Part shown: in pieces, positions 37,852 through 64,000 of the stretch
Layout: every line of letters starts with the position of its first letter
Numbering within the stretch: position 1 is the first letter of the stretch
Source of the DNA: Amphiura filiformis
Lineage: Eukaryota; Echinodermata; Ophiuroidea; Amphilepidida; Amphiuridae
Assembly (NCBI RefSeq): GCF_039555335.1
Contig: NC_092640.1
Location: 28,057,446-28,121,445 of the forward strand
DNA length: 64,000 nt
Direction of reading: 5' to 3'
The notes under the pieces: model-generated
Told to the model about the DNA's origin: nothing
The model's input: the letters and a program-made list of their open reading frames with translations, nothing else
The model's database searches: none
Program-made: the position numbers and the translations under genes

Positions 37852-39341
37852 TTGTCCCTATATTATTTTACCAAAGCAACTACGTAAAACAACTTAATTC
37901 CTATTATACTTTGTACAACTTTTTACCAAATAAGGTCATCAATTGTAAGATGTAAATCGTGCTTCATAAATTTTATTTGTATTTACTTTTTCTTCTGATC
38001 TTTTAATGATAATGTATATTGATTTTGTACTTCTTTAAACAGTATTTTTAAAAGCATTGCAGTACGCACTTTTTACTGTAGGGTGCAGTTGGGGTGTGTG
38101 TGTGTGTGGAGGTGGAGGGGGGGGTGAGTGTGTGTGATGAGGGGTGTGGTGTGCGCATGTATGAGAGGGAAGGAAGTTTAAAGAGTTGTGTGTTTGTCTG
38201 TGATTTGTGTGGTGTAAAATCATAGATGTGGGAGGTGTGTAAGGAGGTGTCAGTGTGTGTTTTATTATTATTTGAGCAGTATTTGCACGATTAAGAGTCT
38301 TTCCTGTCATAATTACGAGTATTTGTGTTCAATATGCATTTCACATTAATGTCTTTCAAACATTCAGGTATATTTCTAATTCATTTTAATTTCAAACATT
38401 ATAGTTTTAATTATAATTAAAAGGTAGAAACATCGGATAAAAGGCATATGCAGTAGTCAACGAGCTTGGTGTCAAAACCACTCTCTGTACAAATTCTTTA
38501 TGATAAAAACGCCAAGTGAAAAACGCATGTTTGGCAAAAATTGAAGTTTTTCTCACCCAACGTTTTAAACCAAATCTTTGCTTGATATCTCGGAGCCTTT
38601 AGGTCATACTTAACCAGATTTGTTAATTTTTTACCAGTCAAATAATACAGTTTATTTCTGCAGACTAATAGTCTGCATTGATCTTACAAGAAATGTGAAG
38701 CCACTAGTCATATTTATATTTACATATGTATTGCAATTATTAATTGAGTTATGATGAATAATAGGTCAAACAAAAGTTTTCGCTATAGCAATAGGTTAAA
38801 ACAATTTTTGAATATTATCGCACTTTACTAGTACCTTCACGCAATCTGTATACCTCTGTATTGAACCATATTATCATGCTGATCACTCGCTTTTGTAAGA
38901 TTAGTATGATAAGAGCGGTATAGTATTCAATCTTTGGTTGCAGACATTTACAGGTGAGTGCAACCTAGTGCAGGGCGATATATTCAAAAATAGCATTCAT
39001 TTATTTCTATGGTAGTTAATCCTGTTACATAATTAAGTCAATTATTCAGGAAAATTGTGCCATTTTAATATCAAAATAATTTTTATTGTTTTTTATTTTT
39101 GTCAACTTATAAACTCACAGTCTTGTATAAATGTAGCTAGTTTGTTAATGTTGAATTAAAAACGTTGAGTCGGATTGTTCTAACCAAAACAATTATATTT
39201 ATGAAGATTATACAACGAGTTGATTGGCTCGCCGATTAAACTTTTTAAAACTCATTTCGTCTGTCTTAATCAGTCTATATATTAAAACAACTTTAATAAT
39301 ATTCAACTGGTGTGATCAAGACAAGTAAAACGTCTATGGAT
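37852..39341 (+). other. 3' flank of gene 1, second copy
   Basis: GT-rich tract at 38090-38260; otherwise AT-rich. Has indels against 25066-26690, including lack of the 26426 foldback. No gene. Confidence 0.4.
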
Positions 39342-39520
39342 TCTTGTTTCAAGATAGGGCACTTTATACCCAGATATAAAGGACGTAAACCTAAAATAAC
39401 GCAGCCTAAACCATGTTGACGTTCCTTATTTCAGGATAAGGTATATACTTTAGCCAGGGTTAGGTTGTATTATTTTAGGTTTACGCCCTTTATATCTGAA
39501 TATAATGTGCCCTATCTTAA
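39342..39520. mobile_element. Foldback element, second copy
   Basis: Counterpart of 26696-26923, shorter by small deletions. Confidence 0.6.
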
Positions 39521-39690
39521 TATATAAACGTGTAACCTGTCTTGATTAGACCAGTTGAATCTCTACACAGACTTGTTGGAGGCTACTTTCAGGAACGTCA
39601 ACTGGTACGTCAACCATATGTATGAGGAGATTTTCATTATACTTTTACAGAACTGAGGTGGATTTTACTAACATTGAAAGTCCTTAAGGG

Positions 39691-40321
39691 CTCGGATAGC
39701 GACACTTTCATGTATATTTTTGTGGGCCGCGCCCTGAGAGCACATCAGACATACCGAATAGCATTTTGAATACGAGGAATGTCCTCATGATATCAAATAA
39801 TTTTGTTTTGTTTTTAAATTCGAGATAAAAATATTTTATGGCAAATGATTAGAAATTAATGTTTTTGAAATCTAACAGTCCTCGAAGTAAATTGTATAAA
39901 TCTAATGATATGTCCATAAAGTGTATTTAGCTGTAGCTGGGATGAAAAGCCGTCCATCATATAAAATCTTGAACTTTCGTATTGAAGATATAAATTTTTT
40001 CCCTCAAACACCAAAAAAATGAAGGTCTTTTTGGGAAAAACATGTATATCTTCAATAAGAAGAGTCAAAATTTCCAATTTATTGTCGGCTTTTCATCCCA
40101 GCTACATACACTGTGAGTATATGTCATTAGATTTATAAAGTTTACTTCGAAGACTGTTAAATATCAAAAATATAAAATTTGCCAAAAAAATTGTATTATA
40201 TCGCGAATTTCAAAAAATTATTTGATATCATCAGCACATTTCTTTTATCCATAATGCAATTCGACATGTCTGATGTGCTTTCAGGTCCCACAAAAGTACT
40301 GTGCAAATGTCGCTATCCGAG
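39691..40321. mobile_element. Complete large foldback element (631 bp)
   Basis: Ends ctcggatagcgac and gtcgctatccgag; arms of about 300 bp pair almost throughout (gatgaaaagccg / cggcttttcatc near the centre). No coding capacity. Confidence 0.8.
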
Positions 40322-40424
40322 TCGTTATTGACAGCGTAAGTTAATAGCCATCGTAATTTTTCCATGGGACTTATAATATATGTTCAGTAGAGTTACGACG
40401 GATTTGGCCTTACGATGAGTTTAA

Positions 40425-40640
40425 CCCTAAACAGTATATCTGGCTTTTGGCGAAGGGAAAGGAAATAATAAAGAAAGAAAGAAGATGAAGAGAAAAGTTG
40501 TTTTCTCCGGCCCGGTTTTGAACCACAGACCCCTTGTGTGCGGAACAGCAGCCTGGAGATAGCAAGCCACGATTGTGAACGTTGCCGGGTTAAACGTTTT
40601 CGTGTGTATGTGATTCGGATGATTACGCAATCGAATCACA
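40425..40640 (-). repeat. tRNA-derived SINE fragment
   Basis: Minus-strand box B-like ggttcaaaaccggg. Same family as the SINE at 47395-47860 (gttttctccgg...ggttttgaaccac). Confidence 0.5.
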
Positions 40641-40721
40641 TGGGATGTTTGGTGTTACAGTCGCTTTGTAGTGTAGTATTTTGTAGTAGACAGTACTGTT
40701 AGTGTTAAGTATAAACACTAT

Positions 40722-40943
40722 GACAAAAAAGAAACTTATTGTTCATATCTTAAAGGTCTTATCTTAAAACCCCGTGCTCCAAACGAACCAAAATTACACA
40801 AAGGATTACTTCAATATTCTACTCTAATCACATGTCAGTAACCAAGCAGTTGTAGAGTATTGAAGTAATCCTGTGTGTAATTTTGATGGACATGGTGTTA
40901 ATTTATGACCTTGTGAAAAATTATAAGTTTCTTTTTTTTTGTC
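40722..40943. mobile_element. Foldback MITE
   Basis: Inverted arms gacaaaaaagaaactta and aattacacaaaggattactt with complements at 40870-40943. Confidence 0.7.
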
Positions 40944-41045
40944 TTTGTGTACTTACGATGCGTCATAAAGTAGTGTTAGTGAAAGCATTATAATTTCCTT
41001 AAGACGTTAGAGTGATGTTAGTTTATGTTGACACGATACCTTATG

Positions 41046-41418
41046 TTTCTGTAGCGTTAATTTATGGCCCCACACAACTATTCTTTTATGCTCATTTGGG
41101 GTTTTTTTCTTGAAACTACCGAGGTTTTACAAACTATTATTGATTTGTACCTTGTGGATATAGCTAGGAAGTCGTGTTTTACCCCATGAGCTCAACATTT
41201 TCAATTTTAAATAATAGTTTTAAACTGTAAAACTTTTTGTCTTTGCATATTTTAAACTGTAAAACTTGCAAACTTAGTATAATTTATAGTAGCGACAGCT
41301 CAATTAAAACGTACGTATTTAATCTTAAGCGTTCTTTTCAAAGCCTGTAAATAATTTGTTTATAAAGAGAAATATCTATTTCAACACACAGCGTGTACAT
41401 TTTTGTTACTTTTGACAA
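41046..41418 (+). repeat. Direct repeat unit 1
   Basis: About 370 bp from ttctgtagcgttaat to cgtgtacatttttgttactt; repeated at 41597-41968. Confidence 0.85.
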
Positions 41419-41596
41419 TAAAACATGTAAAAACCCAACTCTAATTCTCTTAATGTGTTTTCTTAAATAATTTCAGGAGTCCCTATATCAATGCGGTATT
41501 ATTCAGATAATCCAATTGATCCCAAGCCTCCAATTATGATTTTTGTTTAATTTTAGTAGATATAATATAAGTAAAATTTAGTCTCAATGCGAATTT

Positions 41597-41968
41597 ATTT
41601 CTGTAGCGTTAATCATGTTAATTTATGGCCCCACGCAACTATTCTTTTATGCTCATTTGGGTTTTTTTCTTGAAACTACCGAGGTTTTACAAAATATTAT
41701 TGATTTGTACCTTGTGGATATAGCTAGGAAGTCGTGTTTTACCCCATGAGCTCAATATTTTCAATTTTAAATAATAGTTTTAAACTGTAAAACTTTTAAG
41801 TCTTTGCATATTTTAAACTGTAAAACTTGCAAACTTTATAGTAGCGACAGCTCAATTAAAACGTACGTATTTAATCTTTGAAAGCGTTCTTTTCAAAGCC
41901 TGTAAATAATTTGTTTATAAAGAGAAATATCTATTTCAACACACAGCGTGTACATTTTTGTTACTTTT
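41597..41968 (+). repeat. Direct repeat unit 2
   Basis: Second copy with small indels (a catgttaat insert near its start, a short deletion near 41836). Confidence 0.85.
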
Positions 41969-44090
41969 AAGCCTTTAAAATTTAGCCTCAATGCGAATTT
42001 ATTCAAAAGAGTACAAATGCGTGATTGCATGGCCAAGAGGCTCAAAAATTGCCTAAGATTATATACGCCACACCATGGACATCCAAGATGAAATCTTGAT
42101 CGTTCAAGATGCACCTGATGTCCCAATGTTAAACGAAAATCTTGTGTTTTACCATAATTATGTGGCCATCCACATGGTAGCGGCTTTTCAACAACATTAT
42201 CACACTGGTATGTGAACATCAAATTGCTGAAATAGTCAACTTTCTGATACTGCTGATGATGGGCTTCCTGTCAAAGATCATCTCTATGACCAGTAACAAG
42301 TTTTTGATGCGCCTTTGTCGCTGAAAGTCAATTTGAAATTGAACTGACCAATCATTTGATATTGATATGGGTGTGATGAAATAGTGTGCACCTAAATATT
42401 CATCCTTTCTAAAATCTGTCAATCACAGCGCAAAAGTGTGGTAAGGAATAATACTCCAAAGCCTTATTCAGTAATCGCTCCTTTGGCTGAATTTTGGTGA
42501 CAGAAAAGCGATTCGCACGCATGTTCAGTGACGTCGTTCTTGCATAGTGAGCGATCGCACTATCTTCTGCAAAAGCGACCAAGTACAAACTGAACCTTAT
42601 TTTGATCTCCTTTTGGGTTTTGGATAGATAATGGATAAGTTTGGTGGGTGATTTAAATACTCACAAGACTAACATAACAATGCAATAGCAATGCTTAACA
42701 TTAAGCTTGCATGCTATAGATGTAAACAAAACAGGCAGCACAATTATTTACATTTCAGTTTAGTAGTCAATTTTATTTACAACGTTAAATACATTATTTA
42801 AAATATTATTGTCTATTATTGCAAAATTTAAATATATATTTACAAATATTTATTTATAATGCATTTTCATCGTTTTCACATTTAAATATATCCTATAGCA
42901 TAGGACCTATGCTAAGCATTTAAACACAATCATGATATTTTGCTTCAGCAGGGTGTTAGTTTAACACAGGTATACGGTCAAGCCGGAATATGTAAACATA
43001 CATCGTTATTGTATACAATTACCTTTGTGCACAAGTATAACAGTCACATAAACTCACCCCCACTCCAGCCCTACATATCTCATGCTCCACATGCACACCC
43101 TGTCACATCCGTCATTCCCCTCACATTCCCCCTACTATGAACGGTCAAACCACGAAAACGAATACAGGAAGTGATTAAACCGTGTACCCAAACTGTTCTA
43201 ATCAGCCGTGGACGAACTCTAAACCTAACAGTAACAATAGGGATCTCACTTTTAAAATGCATTTTTACGCTATTTGCATCCTCTTGAGGCAACACGTTTA
43301 TTTTGGTTCTATAGTACTATCGGTGACCCGATAAATACCGATGGCTCTTTCCTGGAGATGTATTAACATGAGTATATCGAACAATATAATGATCATTTGC
43401 ATAGCGCTATTGTTTTTTTTTTTTACAATAGAACTATATATGTTTATGTTCGGGGTACGATGGAAAGAACCATGCAACGATACATAACATACCGGGGTGC
43501 CGATGAGGTCTAAAGGACCAAAATGAACGTGGTGCTTAGCTGAGATAACGTGGCGGTCTGTGGTTGGTTGTGTGGCCATGATTTATCAGTGTAACAGGAA
43601 GAAGACAGGCCCGTACCAACTCACCCCACACACTATGGAAGAGGTAATATAATGAATGTATTCTATATATTAGGCCTCTTCCTTATTAAGGTCATCAGAA
43701 GAAGTATTTTGCTTTTCACAGGGGGCTTGTATAAATTTCAAGATCCATGGTATTTCAGACGAAGTAATGGGCATATTAATTGCACACCAAAAACACAAAA
43801 ACGTATCCCATAAACAAACAAACAAGTAAGTAACCAAAGATTTAACAGAGACGTGCTTCCTTATTACAAACTGGGCAAAAAAGAACACTCCATTTAAACA
43901 AACCCTTGTTCTTCGGGCGGGTGGACTTACCAAGTAGGGTCGTTCGGTCGAGATTTGCATCTTTAGAAGACGATAAAATGAAACTAAAAAAGACCACAAG
44001 ATTGTAAAATCTGAACAAAATAAATGAAATTTGAAAAAGTAATGAAAAAATTTGGTCTGTCGGGCACGTTGGTTGGGTATTTTCTTCTAC
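41969..44090. other. Intergenic space between the convergent genes
   Basis: AT-rich, only short open frames and no recognised repeat or domain. Includes the 3' UTR of gene 3 at its right edge; no convincing poly(A) signal located. Confidence 0.4.
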
Positions 44091-61817
<17,727 letters not shown>

Positions 61818-61889
61818 TATATGGTCGTGACTGTCGCATACTGCATGGCGAATCTGTGATGATTATAAACTTTGTATTATAATGATTAA

Positions 61890-62365
61890 AACCCGGTTTT
61901 ATTTTTGCCACTTGCCATTCGCGATGTGCAAAAACACATATCTTCACCCTGCTACGATAATTGCCATTCGTGTCATTTTGAGAAAAAGTACAAAAGTACA
62001 ATGTATTCACTAATCTTTGGACAAGAACAAATGATAATGAGATGAATTACAAAGATTTATCAGAAACGATAAGGGTGATTCAATGACTGATGCATATGAC
62101 TTTCAATGACTTTCGCCTGTGACTTAGGCAAATATCAGACCAAAAGCGTCATACAAACAGCTGAGTTAGGCATAAATTATTGTGTTAAAATGCCTACCTC
62201 ACCATTTGTCACCTGTCAAAATAGCAAACTCACCCCAAAATCTCCTTTATGATTGGTCAATGTCAATGGCATTATTACAGCAGGTGCACATGATAATGAT
62301 AACAGACATAATTTAGGCCAAAAAAAAACCCCCAATTCGGCTGAAAATGAGTAATTATCGTAGCA
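61890..62365. repeat. Inverted repeat region upstream of gene 3
   Basis: caccctgctacgataatt (61946) is inverted at 62352-62370. The rest of the 5' flank shows no clear promoter. Confidence 0.45.
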
Positions 62366-62439
62366 GGGTGACGATAATGGCACAAGGACAATTAAAAACG
62401 AATAATGGTATTCGTTATAGTGCGGAACATACGACCCAT

Positions 62440-62627
62440 ACACCCCATCAGTCCGAAACCCCATCAGTCCGAACCACCGCTAGTCCGAATGTTAAGCTTA
62501 CCTAACGCTAACCCTAACCCTAACCCTAACCCTAAAGCTAACCCTAACCCTATCCCTAACCCTAAACCTAACCCTAACCCTATAACCCTAAAAGATTCGG
62601 ACTGACGGTGTTTCGGACTGACGGGGA
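62440..62627. repeat. Telomere-like CCCTAA array in inverted flanks
   Basis: About 13 CCCTAA-type units (62503-62590) between ccccatcagtccgaaacccc-type flank and its inverted partner gattcggactgacggtg. Confidence 0.8.
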
Positions 62628-62639
62628 GACACACGACCT

Positions 62640-63430
62640 ATATATATATATAATCGACAAAAATCAACTAGAATGGGACCGAAACTGGATACGAAAAATA
62701 TAGAAAATATGGTGTTCCAAAGCAAAATAATACACTAGACAAAACCATTGAATTAGGGGATGTGAATTGGGGGATGGCAAAGTTCTCAACACAATAAATA
62801 CATACAATGGGACTAATACACCAAAAAGAAGACATTACAATGAGAATGATCTTGGTAGAAACGTTGTTTACTTTCGGTTTGAAGGAAACAATAATTTGGC
62901 AACTGCCAAAGTAATGTTAGTATAGGTAAAAGGTATTGTTGGCTGAGAAGGAGGAAACGTAAAAGTAGGTCAAGAGCAGCACAAAACAAGAAGAGTGCCC
63001 AAGGAACAAAACACCGAAAAGAAGAATACAAAAATGCAGAAAATCCCGAAAACACGAAAGGACCAGACAAGTTAAAATAGACTAGCTACAAAAGATGTTA
63101 ACATTTGAAAATGCACTCAACAAGTAGGTAAGTGTGGGTACTGGGTGCATATCGAAGGCTCAGTGCAACGTTGCCTTACCTGTATTTTGGTTATTTTGAG
63201 AGAATTGTGTTAACGAATTCTTTTTTATAGTAAACTATTAGAGCTTGCATTGACTGTGTTTCACTGGTCTCTGGTTTGGTACTAAAATCTAATTTTCTCC
63301 CAAATTTGCAATAAAGCAGTGTTTTACTAAGCCCTCCACAATGGATGAAATGAATTATTGGTTGAGAACCTGAAAGGCGGTCAAGACCACAGTAATATGA
63401 TGCTGGCAGCACCGCAACACACACGATTGA
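62640..63430. other. No gene recognised
   Basis: AT- and purine-rich sequence; short open frames only. Confidence 0.35.
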
Positions 63431-63434
63431 TATT

Positions 63435-63830
63435 AAAAAAAAAAAAAAAAAAAAAGCGCAGTGATTTATAGTGCGCTTCACAGGCACAACGCCTAGACGT
63501 TGATCCACAAGCCTCAGCACACTTTACAGGTTGTCGCTGACCACTATGGCCCCACATCATTCCATAAACCATTAAACAACAATTCAGGGACTTTGCTGCT
63601 TCAAGAGCGCACACCCTAGACATTCCACAAATAACCATCGCAACCAGGATCAGCTCCCCGAGTTTCGTACGGGTTACAACGAGACAAATTAGCAGTGAGT
63701 TCCTTGTCCAAGGGAATTTCAAGCTAACTCAATTTTTCCACGAGAGCATACTAGGCACCACCAGGGTTCGAACTCGCAACCTCTCGCACCATAGTTGAAC
63801 GCCTTATCGATTGAGCTAACTTGACATATT
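63435..63830 (-). repeat. tRNA-derived SINE with A/T tail
   Basis: On minus: box A tagctcaatcgataagg, box B gagttcgaaccc, a 300-bp body, then cactataaatcactgcgc and a 20-base T run. Confidence 0.75.
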
Positions 63831-64000
63831 AGACTATGTCATAGTTGAATTTTGATAAATAAGGAAACCCAGGTTACATACGAATGGAATACACAAATGC
63901 ATCACATCATGGCTAATTTTAGTAGTCAAAAATCCAACAATCTCATCCATAGACAACCATGTTAAGTATGTTAACAGCAATCCAAAGTAAGTAGTCCACT

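Larger units (their letters stand above)
27697..40138. repeat. Right-contig block repeated from 14910-27496
   Basis: Partner of the preceding block, direct orientation, offset about 12786 in the genic part. Confidence 0.9.

Noticed and set aside
43298-43579. 93-codon minus-strand open frame in the intergenic region
   Set aside because: No recognisable domain, no splice partners; left unannotated.
62405-62605. Open frame rich in Asn-Pro over the CCCTAA array
   Set aside because: A translation of telomere-like repeats.

Overview
This is eukaryotic, AT-rich nuclear DNA with small phase-matched exons, long introns and very many foldback (MITE-like) and other transposable elements. The extracellular EGF plus HYR (hyalin repeat) protein architecture and the repeat style point to a marine deuterostome, most likely an echinoderm or related ambulacrarian. 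That assignment is inference; no marker gene is present. Layout: (1) 1-4745 is repeat-rich 5' flank, with a TTAA-type MITE cut by the window edge, a non-autonomous Helitron at 1667-2238, a long hairpin at 2726-2883 and two foldback elements. (2) 4746-25065 (+) is gene 1, a 17-exon single-pass membrane protein: signal peptide, 4 EGF, 7 HYR, 2 EGF, Asn/Gly/acidic linker, transmembrane helix, cytoplasmic tail. A degenerate antisense LINE (about 8850-12055) and a Tc1 remnant lie in its introns. (3) 27497-27696 is exactly 200 N. (4) 27697-about 40138 repeats 14910-27496 almost base for base, introns included, so it carries the HYR1-to-tail part of gene 1 again. Because the duplicated blocks are exactly the end of the left contig and the start of the right contig, and each copy carries different small indels that the other lacks, I read this as unmerged overlapping haplotype contigs rather than a true tandem gene duplication. 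(5) 40139-44090 has foldbacks, a SINE and a direct repeat but no recognisable gene. (6) 44091-61817 (-) is gene 3, a complete 17-exon model whose spliced length keeps frame throughout (897 aa): signal peptide, 13 EGF repeats, linker, transmembrane helix and a long proline/tyrosine-rich tail. (7) 61818-64000 holds a telomere-like repeat inside inverted flanks and a SINE. How they fit together: gene 1 and gene 3 are convergent and share their membrane-proximal design: a linker exon, a transmembrane exon of exactly 91 nt that shifts phase from 1 to 2, a tail beginning R-S-K, a KKIPPRLPS motif and a C-terminal YMD(V/M) motif. Their ectodomains differ (EGF/HYR versus EGF only). They look like paralogous cell-surface receptors with related signalling tails: NPxY, YxxL and SH3 ligands in gene 1; YxxI plus two YxxM motifs in gene 3. 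All ectodomain exons are symmetric phase 1-1 modules, and in gene 3 a two-exon EGF unit has been amplified four times, leaving one dead exon.
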